Positions 11,301-22,225 of a stretch of 64,000 bases of DNA are shown one piece after another. This DNA is from Osmia lignaria lignaria (lineage: Eukaryota > Arthropoda > Insecta > Hymenoptera > Megachilidae). The stretch is taken from positions 806,001-870,000 of the forward strand of contig NW_027478172.1 of assembly GCF_051020975.1 (NCBI RefSeq), written 5' to 3'. The notes under the pieces are model-generated. The model was not told where the DNA came from, made no database searches, and saw only the letters and a program-made list of their open reading frames with translations. A program made the position numbers and the translations under genes. Each line of letters starts with the position of its first letter. Within the stretch, counting starts at the first letter, position 1.

Positions 11301-12568
11301 AAGGGGCCTGACGGACATATTTCGAGATATTTCTTCTTCTTGTTGTTCTTCTTCTGCACAGCTAAGCTGGAAGTGGCATTTGCGGCTCTCACTAGTGCAG
11401 AGTTATCTCAAGGAAAGGGGCCACGGTGTTTCTGTATCTCTATTATGTTGGTGCGGCTTCGGAACTTTTAAATATCTTGATATATCTCGAGAACTACGCA
11501 TCTGATCAAAAAATATCATAGAACATAAAAAGTAGCAAACTTAATTCTCTACAAATAAAGTCTCTTAACATTTTGCCATAGCTCGCTTCGTTTCCGAGAT
11601 ATTTGCAGATTTATCTCAAGGGAAGGGGCCTGACGGACATATTTCGTGATATTTCTCCTTCTTGTTGTTCTTCTTCTGCACAGCTAAGCTGGAAGTGGCA
11701 TTTGCAGCTCGCAATAGTGCAGAGTTATCTCAAAGAAAGGGGCCACGGTGTTTCTGTATCTCTATTATGTTGGTGCGGCTTCGGAACTTTTAAATATCTC
11801 GATATATCTCGAAAACTGCGATTCTGATCAAAAAATATCATAGAACATAAAACGTAGGAAACCTAATTCTCTACAAAAAAGGTCTCTTAACATTTTGCCA
11901 TAGCTCGCTTCGTTTCCGAGATATTTGCAGATATATCTCAAGGGAAGGGGCCTGACGGACATATTTCGAGATATTTCTTCTTCTTGTTGTTCTTCTTCTG
12001 CACAGCTAAGCTGGAAGTGGCATTTGCAGCTCGCAATCTTGCAGTGTTATCTCAAAGAAAGGGGCCACGGTTTTTCTGTATCTCCATTATGTTGGTGCGG
12101 CTTCGGAACTTTTAAATATCTTGATATATCGCGAGATCTACGCATCTGATCAAAAAATATCATAGAACATAAAAAGTATGAAACCTAATTCTCTACAAAA
12201 AAGTTCTCTTAACATTTTGCCATAGCTCGCTTCGTTTCCGAGATATTTGCAGATATATCTCAAGGGAAGGGGCCTGACGGACATATTTCGAGATATTTCT
12301 TCTTCTTGTTGCTCTTCTTCTGCACAGCTAAACTGGAAGTGGCATTTGCAGCTCGCAATAGTGCAGAGTTATCTCAAAGAGAGGGGCCACGGTGTTTCTG
12401 TATCTCTATTATGTTGGTGCGGCTTCGGAACTTTTAAATATCTTGATATATCGCGAGATCTACGCATCTGATCAAAAAATATCATAGAACATAAAAAGTA
12501 GGAAACTTAATTCTCTACAAAAAAGGTCTCTTAACATTTTGCCATAGCTCGCTTCGTTTTCGAGATAT
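8383..12568 (+). repeat. Higher-order block 3, 13 monomers (4186 bp)
   Basis: Monomers 27-39, in order C, D, E, F, G, H, I, I, N, O, J/K hybrid, L, M. A and B are absent at the left and K is lost by fusion with J in monomer 37. The run C-D-E-F-G-H-I repeats monomers 3-9 at a distance of 7728 bp, and G-H-I-I-N-O repeats monomers 17-22 at 4508 bp. Confidence 0.85.
11603..11924 (+). repeat. Hybrid monomer 37, J body joined to K tail
   Basis: The body has the J marks TTTCTCCTTC and CTGCGATTC, but the tail reads CATAAAACGTAGGAAACC, the K form (compare 7660-7680), not the J form CATAAATTGTAGG. The switch is confined to about 11822-11852. The same hybrid recurs as monomer 44 (13857-14178), so it was copied after it formed. 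Confidence 0.85.
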
Positions 12569-14822
12569 TTGCAGATTTATCTCAAGGGAAGGGGCCTGAC
12601 GGACATATTTCGAGATATTTCTTCTTCTTGTTGTTCTTCTTCTGCACAGCTAAGCAGGAAGTGGCATTTGCAGCTCGCAATAGTGCATAGTTATCTCAAA
12701 GAAAGGGGCCACGGTGTTTCTGTATCTCTATTATGTTGGTGCGGCTTCGGAACTTTTAAATATCTTGATATATATCGAGAACTACGCATCTGATCGAAAA
12801 ATATCACACAACATAAAAAGTAGGAAACTTAATTCTCTACAAAAAAGGTCTCTTAACATTTTGCCATAGCTCGCTTCGTTTCCGAGATATTTGCAGATTT
12901 ATCTCAAGGGAAGGGGCCTGACGGACATATTTCGAGATACTTCTTCTTCTTGTTGTTCTTCTTCTGCACAGCTAAACTGGAAGTGGCATTTCCAGCTCGC
13001 AATAGTGCAGAGTTATCTGAAAGAAAGGGGCCACGGTGTTTCTGTATCTCTATTATGTTGGTGCGGCTTCGGAACTTTTAAATATCTTGATATATCTCGA
13101 GAACTACGCATCTGATCAAAAAATATCATCGAACATAAAAAGTAGGAAACTTAATTCTCTACAAAAAAGGTCTCTTAACATTTTGCCATAGCTCGCTTCG
13201 TTTCCGAGATATTTGCAGATTTATCTCAAGGGAAGGGGCCTGACGGACATATTTCGAGATATTTCTTCTTCTTGTTGTTCCTCTTCTGCACAGCTAAACT
13301 GGAAGTGGCATTTGCAGCTCGCAATAGTGCAGAGTTATCTCAAAGAAAGGGGCCACGGTGTTTCTGTATCTCTATTATGTTGGTGCGGCTTCGGAACTTT
13401 TGAATATCTTGATATATCTCGAGAACTACGCGTCTGATCAAAAAATGTCATAGAACATAAAAAGTAGGAAACATAATTCTCTACAAAAAAGGTCTCTTAA
13501 CATTTTGCCATAGCTCGCTTCGTTTCCGAGATATTTGCAGATTTATCTCAAGGGAAGGGGCCTGACGGACATATTTCGAGATATTTGTTCTTCTTGTTGT
13601 TCTTCTTCTGCACAGCTAAGCTGGAAGTGGCATTTGCAGCTCGCAATAGTGCAGAGTTATCGCAAAGAAAGGGGCCACGGTGTTTCTGTATCTCTATTAT
13701 GTTGGTGCGGCTTCGGAACTTTTAAATATCTTGATATATCTCGAGAACTACGCATCTGATCAAAAAATATCATAGAACATAAAAAGTAGCAAACTTAATT
13801 CTCTACAAATAAAGTCTCTTAACATTTTGCCATAGCTCGCTTCGTTTCCGAGATATTTGCAGATTTATCTCAAGGGAAGGGGCCTGACGGACATATTTCG
13901 TGATATTTCTCCTTCTTGTTGTTCTTCTTCTGCACAGCTAAGCTGGAAGTGGCATTTGCAGCTCGCAATAGTGCAGAGTTATCTCAAAGAAAGGGGCCAC
14001 GGTGTTTCTGTATCTCTATTATGTTGGTGCGGCTTCGGAACTTTTAAATATCTCGATATATCTCGAAAACTGCGATTCTGATCAAAAAATATCATAGAAC
14101 ATAAAACGTAGGAAACCTAATTCTCTACAAAAAAGGTCTCTTAACATTTTGCCATAGCTCGCTTCGTTTCCGAGATATTTGCAGATATATCTCAAGGGAA
14201 GGGGCCTGACGGACATATTTCGAGATATTTCTTCTTCTTGTTGTTCTTCTTCTGCACAGCTAAGCTGGAAGTGGCATTTGCAGCTCGCAATCTTGCAGTG
14301 TTATCTCAAAGAAAGGGGCCACGGTTTTTCTGTATCTCCATTATGTTGGTGCGGCTTCGGAACTTTTAAATATCTTGATATATCGCGAGATCTACGCATC
14401 TGATCAAAAAATATCATAGAACATAAAAAGTATGAAACCTAATTCTCTACAAAAAAGTTCTCTTAACATTTTGCCATAGCTCGCTTCGTTTCCGAGATAT
14501 TTGCAGATATATCTCAAGGGAAGGGGCCTGACGGACATATTTCGAGATATTTCTTCTTCTTGTTGCTCTTCTTCTGCACAGCTAAACTGGAAGTGGCATT
14601 TGCAGCTCGCAATAGTGCAGAGTTATCTCAAAGAGAGGGGCCACGGTGTTTCTGTATCTCTATTATGTTGGTGCGGCTTCGGAACTTTTAAATATCTTGA
14701 TATATCGCGAGATCTACGCATCTGATCAAAAAATATCATAGAACATAAAAAGTAGGAAACTTAATTCTCTACAAAAAAGGTCTCTTAACATTTTGCCATA
14801 GCTCGCTTCGTTTTCGAGATAT
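12569..14822 (+). repeat. Higher-order block 4, 7 monomers (2254 bp)
   Basis: Monomers 40-46, in order A, B, C, D/O hybrid, J/K hybrid, L, M. The D/O monomer 43 has D marks (ATATTTGTTC, TTATCGCAAAG) followed by the O tail (GTAGCAAAC, CAAATAAAG), with the switch between about 13667 and 13779. This removes E through N. Together with monomers 37-39 it forms one of two tandem copies of a 7-mer, J/K-L-M-A-B-C-D/O, at 11603-13856 and 13857-16110; I saw no difference between the two copies where I aligned them. Confidence 0.85.
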
Positions 14823-17398
14823 TTGCAGATTTATCTCAAGGGAAGGGGCCTGACGGACATATTTCGAGATATTTCTTCTTCTTGTTGTTCTTCTTCTGCA
14901 CAGCTAAGCAGGAAGTGGCATTTGCAGCTCGCAATAGTGCATAGTTATCTCAAAGAAAGGGGCCACGGTGTTTCTGTATCTCTATTATGTTGGTGCGGCT
15001 TCGGAACTTTTAAATATCTTGATATATATCGAGAACTACGCATCTGATCGAAAAATATCACACAACATAAAAAGTAGGAAACTTAATTCTCTACAAAAAA
15101 GGTCTCTTAACATTTTGCCATAGCTCGCTTCGTTTCCGAGATATTTGCAGATTTATCTCAAGGGAAGGGGCCTGACGGACATATTTCGAGATACTTCTTC
15201 TTCTTGTTGTTCTTCTTCTGCACAGCTAAACTGGAAGTGGCATTTCCAGCTCGCAATAGTGCAGAGTTATCTGAAAGAAAGGGGCCACGGTGTTTCTGTA
15301 TCTCTATTATGTTGGTGCGGCTTCGGAACTTTTAAATATCTTGATATATCTCGAGAACTACGCATCTGATCAAAAAATATCATCGAACATAAAAAGTAGG
15401 AAACTTAATTCTCTACAAAAAAGGTCTCTTAACATTTTGCCATAGCTCGCTTCGTTTCCGAGATATTTGCAGATTTATCTCAAGGGAAGGGGCCTGACGG
15501 ACATATTTCGAGATATTTCTTCTTCTTGTTGTTCCTCTTCTGCACAGCTAAACTGGAAGTGGCATTTGCAGCTCGCAATAGTGCAGAGTTATCTCAAAGA
15601 AAGGGGCCACGGTGTTTCTGTATCTCTATTATGTTGGTGCGGCTTCGGAACTTTTGAATATCTTGATATATCTCGAGAACTACGCGTCTGATCAAAAAAT
15701 GTCATAGAACATAAAAAGTAGGAAACATAATTCTCTACAAAAAAGGTCTCTTAACATTTTGCCATAGCTCGCTTCGTTTCCGAGATATTTGCAGATTTAT
15801 CTCAAGGGAAGGGGCCTGACGGACATATTTCGAGATATTTGTTCTTCTTGTTGTTCTTCTTCTGCACAGCTAAGCTGGAAGTGGCATTTGCAGCTCGCAA
15901 TAGTGCAGAGTTATCGCAAAGAAAGGGGCCACGGTGTTTCTGTATCTCTATTATGTTGGTGCGGCTTCGGAACTTTTAAATATCTTGATATATCTCGAGA
16001 ACTACGCATCTGATCAAAAAATATCATAGAACATAAAAAGTAGCAAACTTAATTCTCTACAAATAAAGTCTCTTAACATTTTGCCATAGCTCGCTTCGTT
16101 TCCGAGATATTTGCAGATTTATCTCAAGGGAAGGGGCCTGACGGACATATTTCGTGATATTTCTCCTTCTTGTTGTTCTTCTTCTGCACAGCTAAGCTGG
16201 AAGTGGCATTTGCAGCTCGCAATAGTGCAGAGTTATCTCAAAGAAAGGGGCCACGGTGTTTCTGTATCTCTATTATGTTGGTGCGGCTTCGGAACTTTTA
16301 AATATCTCGATATATCTCGAAAACTGCGCTTCTGATCAAAAAATATCATAGAACATAAATTGTAGGAAACATAATTCTCTACAAAAAAGGTCTCTTAACA
16401 TTTTGCCATAGCTCGCTTCGTTTCCGAGATATTTGCAGATTTATCTCAAGGGAAGGGGCCTAACGGACATATTTCGTGATATTTCTTCTTCTTGTTGTTC
16501 TTCTTCTGCACAGCTAAGCTGGAAGTGGCATTTGCAGCTCGCAATAGTGCAGAGTTATCTCAAAGAAAGGGGCCACGGTGTTTCTGTATCTCTATTATGT
16601 TGGTGCGGCTTCGGAACTTTTAAATATCTTGATATATCTCGAGATCTACGCATCTGATCAAAAAATATCATAGAACATAAAACGTAGGAAACCTAATTCT
16701 CTACAAAAAAGGTCTCTTAACATTTTGCCATAGCTCGCTTCGTTTCCGAGATATTTGCAGATATATCTCAAGGGAAGGGGCCTGACGGACATATTTCGAG
16801 ATATTTCTTCTTCTTGTTGTTCTTCTTCTGCACAGCTAAGCTGGAAGTGGCATTTGCAGCTCGCAATCTTGCAGTGTTATCTCAAAGAAAGGGGCCACGG
16901 TTTTTCTGTATCTCCATTATGTTGGTGCGGCTTCGGAACTTTTAAATATCTTGATATATCGCGAGATCTACGCATCTGATCAAAAAATATCATAGAACAT
17001 AAAAAGTATGAAACCTAATTCTCTACAAAAAAGTTCTCTTAACATTTTGCCATAGCTCGCTTCGTTTCCGAGATATTTGCAGATATATCTCAAGGGAAGG
17101 GGCCTGACGGACATATTTCGAGATATTTCTTCTTCTTGTTGCTCTTCTTCTGCACAGCTAAACTGGAAGTGGCATTTGCAGCTCGCAATAGTGCAGAGTT
17201 ATCTCAAAGAGAGGGGCCACGGTGTTTCTGTATCTCTATTATGTTGGTGCGGCTTCGGAACTTTTAAATATCTTGATATATCGCGAGATCTACGCATCTG
17301 ATCAAAAAATATCATAGAACATAAAAAGTAGGAAACTTAATTCTCTACAAAAAAGGTCTCTTAACATTTTGCCATAGCTCGCTTCGTTTTCGAGATAT
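14823..17398 (+). repeat. Higher-order block 5, 8 monomers (2576 bp)
   Basis: Monomers 47-54, in order A, B, C, D/O hybrid, J, K, L, M. Its first four monomers repeat those of block 4, including the private CATCGAAC in B (near 13129 and 15383) and the GTGCAGAG form of C. J and K are both intact, which marks the right end of the 7-mer duplication near 16111-16335. Confidence 0.85.
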
Positions 17399-18686
17399 TT
17401 GCAGATTTATCTCAAGGGAAGGGGCCTGACGGACATATTTCGAGATATTTCTTCTTCTTGTTGTTCTTCTTCTGCACAGCTAAGCAGGAAGTGGCATTTG
17501 CAGCTCGCAATAGTGCATAGTTATCTCAAAGAAAGGGGCCACGGTGTTTCTGTATCTCTATTATGTTGGTGCGGCTTCGGAACTTTGAAATATCTTGATA
17601 TATATCGAGAACTACGCATCTGATCGAAAAATATCACACAACACAAAAAGTAGGAAACTTAATTCTCTACAAAAAAGGTCTCTTAACATTTTGCCATAGC
17701 TCGCTTCGTTTCCGAGATATTTGCAGATTTATCTCAAGGGAAGGGGCCTGACGGACATATTTCGAGATACTTCTTCTTCTTGTTGTTCTTCTTCTGCACA
17801 GCTAAACTGGAAGTGGCATTTCCAGCTCGCAATAGTGCAGAGTTATCTGAAAGAAAGGGGCCACGGTGTTTCTGTATCTCTATTATGTTGGTGCGGCTTC
17901 GGAACTTTTAAATATCTTGATATATCTCGAGAACTACGCATCTGATCAAAAAATATCATAGAACATAAAAAGTAGGAAACTTAATTCTCTACAAAAAAGG
18001 TCTCTTAACATTTTGCCATAGCTCGCTTCGTTTCCGAGATATTTGCAGATTTATCTCAAGGGAAGGGGCCTGACGGACATATTTCGAGATATTTCTTCTT
18101 CTTGTTGTTCCTCTTCTGCACAGCTAAACTGGAAGTGGCATTTGCAGCTCGCAATAGTACAGAGTTATCTCAAAGAAAGGGGCCACGGTGTTTCTGTATC
18201 TCTATTATGTTGGTGCGGCTTCGGAACTTTTGAATATCTTGATATATCTCGAGAACTACGCGTCTGATCAAAAAATGTCATAGAACATAAAAAGTAGGAA
18301 ACATAATTCTCTACAAGAAAGGTCTCTTAACATTTTGCCATAGCTCGCTTCGTTTCCGAGATATTTGCAGATTTATCTCAAGGGAAGGGGCCTGACGGAC
18401 ATATTTCGAGATATTTGTTCTTCTTGTTGTTCTTCTTCTGCACAGCAAAGCTGGAAGTGGCATTTGCAGTTCGCAATAGCGCAGAGTTATCTCAAAGAAA
18501 GGGGCCACGGTGTTTCTGTACCTCTATTATGTTGGTGCGGCTTCGGAACTTTTAAATATCTCGATATATCTCGAAAACTACGCTTCTGATCAAAAAATAT
18601 CATAGAACATAAATTGTAGGAAACATAATTCTCTACAAAAAGCGGCTCTTAACATTTTGCCATAGCTCGCTTCGTTTCCGAGATAT
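17399..18686 (+). repeat. Higher-order block 6, A-B-C-D remnant at the domain edge
   Basis: Monomers 55-57 are ordinary A, B and C copies. Monomer 58 (18365) starts like D (ATATTTGTTC) but then carries private changes (CAGCAAAGC, GCAGTTCGCAATAGC), CTGTACCTC as in type G, and the ATAAATTGTAGG tail. To its right the lettered order is lost, so this is the boundary of the left domain. Confidence 0.75.
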
Positions 18687-19005
18687 TTGCAGATTTATCT
18701 CAAGGGAAGGGGCCTGACGGACATATTTCGAGATATTTCTTCTTCTTGTTCTTCTTCTGCACAGCTAAGCTGGAAGTGGCATTTGCAGCTCGCAATAGTG
18801 CAGAGTTATCTCAAAGAAAGTGGCCACGGTGTTTCTGTATCTCTATTATGTTGGTGCGGCTTCGGAACTTTTAAATATCTTGATATATCTCGAGAACTAC
18901 GCGTCTGATCAAAAAATATCATAGAACATTAAAAGTAGGAAACATAATTCTCTACAAAAAAGGTCTCTTAACATTTTGCCATAGCTCGCTTCGTTTCCGA
19001 GATAT
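18687..19005 (+). repeat. Monomer 59, 319 bp, one triplet lost
   Basis: The pyrimidine tract reads TTCTTGTTCTTC where other monomers have an extra triplet, so the unit is three bases short. The loss keeps the 74-codon frame open at 73 codons. It is the only copy of this deletion in the window. A G to T change gives AAAGTGGCC here as well. Confidence 0.8.
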
Positions 19006-22000
19006 TTGCAGATTTATCTCAAGGGAAGGGGCCTGACGGACATATTCCGAGATATTTCTTCTTCTTGTTGTTCTTCTTCTGCACAGCTAAGCTGGAAGTG
19101 GCATTTGCAGCTCGCAATAGTGCAGAGTTATCTCAAAGAAAGGGGCCACGGTGTTTCTGTATCTCTATTATGTTGGTGCGGCTTCGGAACTTTTAAATAT
19201 CTTGATATATCTCGAGATCTACGCATCTGATCAAAAAATATCATAGAACATAAAAAGTAGGAAACTTAATTCTCTACAAATAAAGTCTCTTAACATTTTG
19301 CCATAGCTCGCTTCGTTTCCGAGATATTTGCAGATTTATCTCAAGGGTAGGGGACTGACGGACATATTTCGAGATATTTCTTCTTTTTGTTGTTCTTCTT
19401 CTGCACAGCTAAGCTGGAAGTGGCATTTGCGGCTCGCACTAGTGCAGGGTTATCTCAAAGAAAGGGGCCACGGTGTTTCTGTATCTCTATTATGTTGGTG
19501 CGGCTTCGAAACTTTTAAATATCGTGATATATCTCGAGAACTACGCAACTGATCAAAAAATATCATAGAACATAAAAAGTAGGAAACTTAATTCTCTACA
19601 AATAAAGTCTCTCAAGATTTTGCCATAGCTCGCTTCGTTCCCGAGATATTTGCAGATTTATCTCAAGGGAAGGGGCCCGACGGACATATTTCGAGATATT
19701 TCTTCTTCTTGTTGTTCTTCTTCTGCACAGCTAAGCTGGAAGTGGCATTTGCAGCTCGCAATAGTGCAGAGTTATCTCAAAGAAAGGGGCCACGGTGTTT
19801 CTGTATCTCTATTATGTTGGTGCGGCTTCGGAACTTTTAAATATCTTGATATATCTCGAGATCTACGCATCTGATCAAAAAATATCATAGAACATAAAAA
19901 GTATGAAACCTAATTCTCTACAAAAAAGGTCTCTTAACATTTTGCCATAGCTCGCTTCGTTTCCGAGATATTTGCAGATATATCTCAAGGGAAGGGGCCT
20001 GACGGACATATTTCGAGATATTTCTTCTTCTTGTTGTTCTTCTTCTGCACAGCTAAACTGGAAGTGGCATTTCCAGCTCGCAATAGTGCAGAGTTATCTC
20101 AAAGAAAGGGGCCACGGTGTTTCTGTATCTCTATTATGTTGGTGCGGCTTCGGAACTTTTAAATATCTTGATATATCTCGAGAACTACGCATCTGATCAA
20201 AAAATATCATAGAACATAAAAAGTAGGAAACTTAATTCTCTACAAATAAAGTCTCTTAACATTTTGCCATAGCTCGCTTCGTTTCCGAGATATTTGCAGA
20301 TTTATCTCAAGGGTAGGGGACTGACGGACATATTTCGAGATATTTCTTCTTCTTGTTGTTCTTCTTCTGCACAGCTAAGCTGGAAGTGGCATTTGCGGCT
20401 CGCACTAGTGCAGAGTTATCTCAAAGAAAGGGGCCACGGTGTTTCTGTATCTCTATTATGTTGGTGCGGCTTCGGAACTTTTAAATATCTCGATATATCT
20501 CGAAAACTACGCTTCTGATCAAAAAATATCATAGAACATAAATTGTAGGAAACATAATTCTCTACAAAAAAGGTCTCTTAACATTTTGCCATAGCTCGCT
20601 TCGTTTCCGAGATATTTGCAGATATATCTCAAGGGAAGGGGCCTGACGGACATATTTCGAGATATTTCTTCTTCTTGTTGTTCTTCTTCTGCACAGCTAA
20701 ACTGAAAGTGGCATTTGCAGCTCGCAATAGTGCAGAGTTATCTGAGAGAAAGGGGCCACGGTGTTTCTGTATCTCTATTATGTTGGTGCGGCTTCGAAAC
20801 TTTTAAATATCGTGATATATCTCGAGAACTACGCAACTGATCAAAAAATATCATAGAACATAAAAAGTAGGAAACTTAATTCTCTACAAAAAAGGTCTCT
20901 TAACATTTTGCCATAGCTCGCTTCGTTTCCGAGATATTTGCAGATTTATCTCAAGGGAAGGGGCCTGACGGACATATTTCGAGATATTTCTTCTTCTTGT
21001 TGTTCTTCTTCTGCACAGCTAAGCTGGTAGTGGCATTTGCGGCTCGCACTAGTGCAGAGTTATCTCAAAGAAAGGGGCCACGGTGTTTCGGTATCTCTAT
21101 TATGTTGGTGCGGCTTCGGAACTTTTAAATATCTTGATATATCTCGAGAACTACGCATCTGATAAAAAAATATCATAGAACATAAAAAGTAGGAAACTTA
21201 ATTCTCTACAAAAAAGGTCTCTTATCATTTTGCCATAGCTCGCTTCGTTTCCGAGATATTTGCAGATATATCTCGAGGGAAGGGGCCTGGCGGACATATT
21301 TCGACATATTTCTTCTTCTTGTTGTTCTTCTTCTGCACAGCTAAGCTGGAAGTGGCATTTGCGGCTCGCACTAGTGCAGAGTTATCTCAAAGAAAGGGGC
21401 CACGGTGTTTCTGTATCTCTATTATGTTGGTGCGGCTTCGGAACTTTTAAATATCTCGATATATCTCGAAAACTACGCTTCTGATCAAAAAATATCATAG
21501 AACATAAATTGTAGGAAACATAATTCTCTACAAAAAAGGTCTCTTAACATTTTGCCATAGCTCGCTTCGTTTCCGAGATATTTGCAGATTTATCTCGAGG
21601 GAAGGGGCCTGACGGACATATTTCGAGATATTTCTTCTTCTTGTTGTTCCTCTTCTGCACAGCTAAGCTGGAAGTGGCATTTGCGGCTCGCACTAGTGCA
21701 GAGTTATCTCAAAGAAAGGGGCCACGGTGTTTCTGTATCTCTATTATGTTGGTGCGGCTTCGGAACTTTTAAATATCTCGATATATCTCGAAAACTACGC
21801 TTCTGATCAAAAAATATCATGGAACCTAAATTGTAGGAAACATAAGTCTCTACAAAAAACGTCTCTTAACATTTTGCCATAGCTCGCTTTGTTTCCGAGA
21901 TATTTGCAGATTCAGCTCAAAGGAACGGGCCTGATGGACATATTTCGAGATATTTCTTCTTCTTGTTGTTCCTCTTCTGCACAGCTAAGCTGGAAGTGGC

Positions 22001-22225
22001 ATTTGCAGCTCGCAATAGTGCAGAGTTATCTCAAAGAAAGGGGCCACGGTGTTTCTGTATCTCTATTATGTTGGTGCGGCTTCGAAACTTTTAAATATCT
22101 TGATATATCTCGAGAACTACGCATCTGATCAAAAAATATCATAGAACATAAAAAGTAGGCCACTTAATTCTCTACAAAAAAGGTCTCTTAACATTTTGCC
22201 ATAGCTCGCTTCGTTTCCGAGATAT
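19006..22225 (+). repeat. Divergent single-monomer zone (monomers 60-69)
   Basis: Ten 322-bp monomers without clear higher-order periodicity. They introduce the linked pair GCGGCTCGCACTAGTG (monomers 61, 64, 66-68) in place of GCAGCTCGCAATAGTG, and the TCTCGAGGG head (67, 68). Monomer 69 (21904) is the first with the strongly altered head TTCAGCTCAAAGGAACGG. Monomers 61 and 64 share AGGGTAGGGGACTG; 61 and 65 share the tail ATATCGTGATATATC with ACGCAACTG. Frames are broken by TGA in 65 and by TAG in 66. The shared heads and tails in different combinations suggest past exchange between neighbours. Confidence 0.75.

Larger units (their letters stand above)
11..18686 (+). repeat. Left domain: degraded 16-mer higher-order repeat, with type key
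   Basis: Monomers 1-58 fall into recurring types by private marks. A has GTGCATAGTT; B GAGATACTTC; C TTTTGAATATC; D ATATTTGTTC; E GTGCAGTG with TCTTGTTGTTG; F starts TTCCAG; G GTGCTGCTTCGG; H GGCACTTGCAG; I CTCTATAATG; N GTGCGGAGTT; O GGCTCTCACTAG; J TTTCTCCTTC; K GGCCTAACGG; L CAATCTTGCAG; M TTGTTGCTCTT. The observed order is 1 I/A,B,C,D,E,F,G,H,I,N/J,K,L,M; 14 A,B,C,G,H,I,I,N,O,J,K,L,M; 27 C,D,E,F,G,H,I,I,N,O,J/K,L,M; 40 A,B,C,D/O,J/K,L,M; 47 A,B,C,D/O,J,K,L,M; 55 A,B,C,D-like. All fit one cyclic 16-mer, but no copy is complete. The reconstruction of the parent is inference; the order is observed. Confidence 0.88.

Noticed and set aside
19500..19520. RNA polymerase III B-box-like GCTTCGAAAC followed by TTTT
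   Set aside because: It is present only in monomers with the CGAAAC variant, mismatches the B-box consensus, and no convincing A-box lies upstream.
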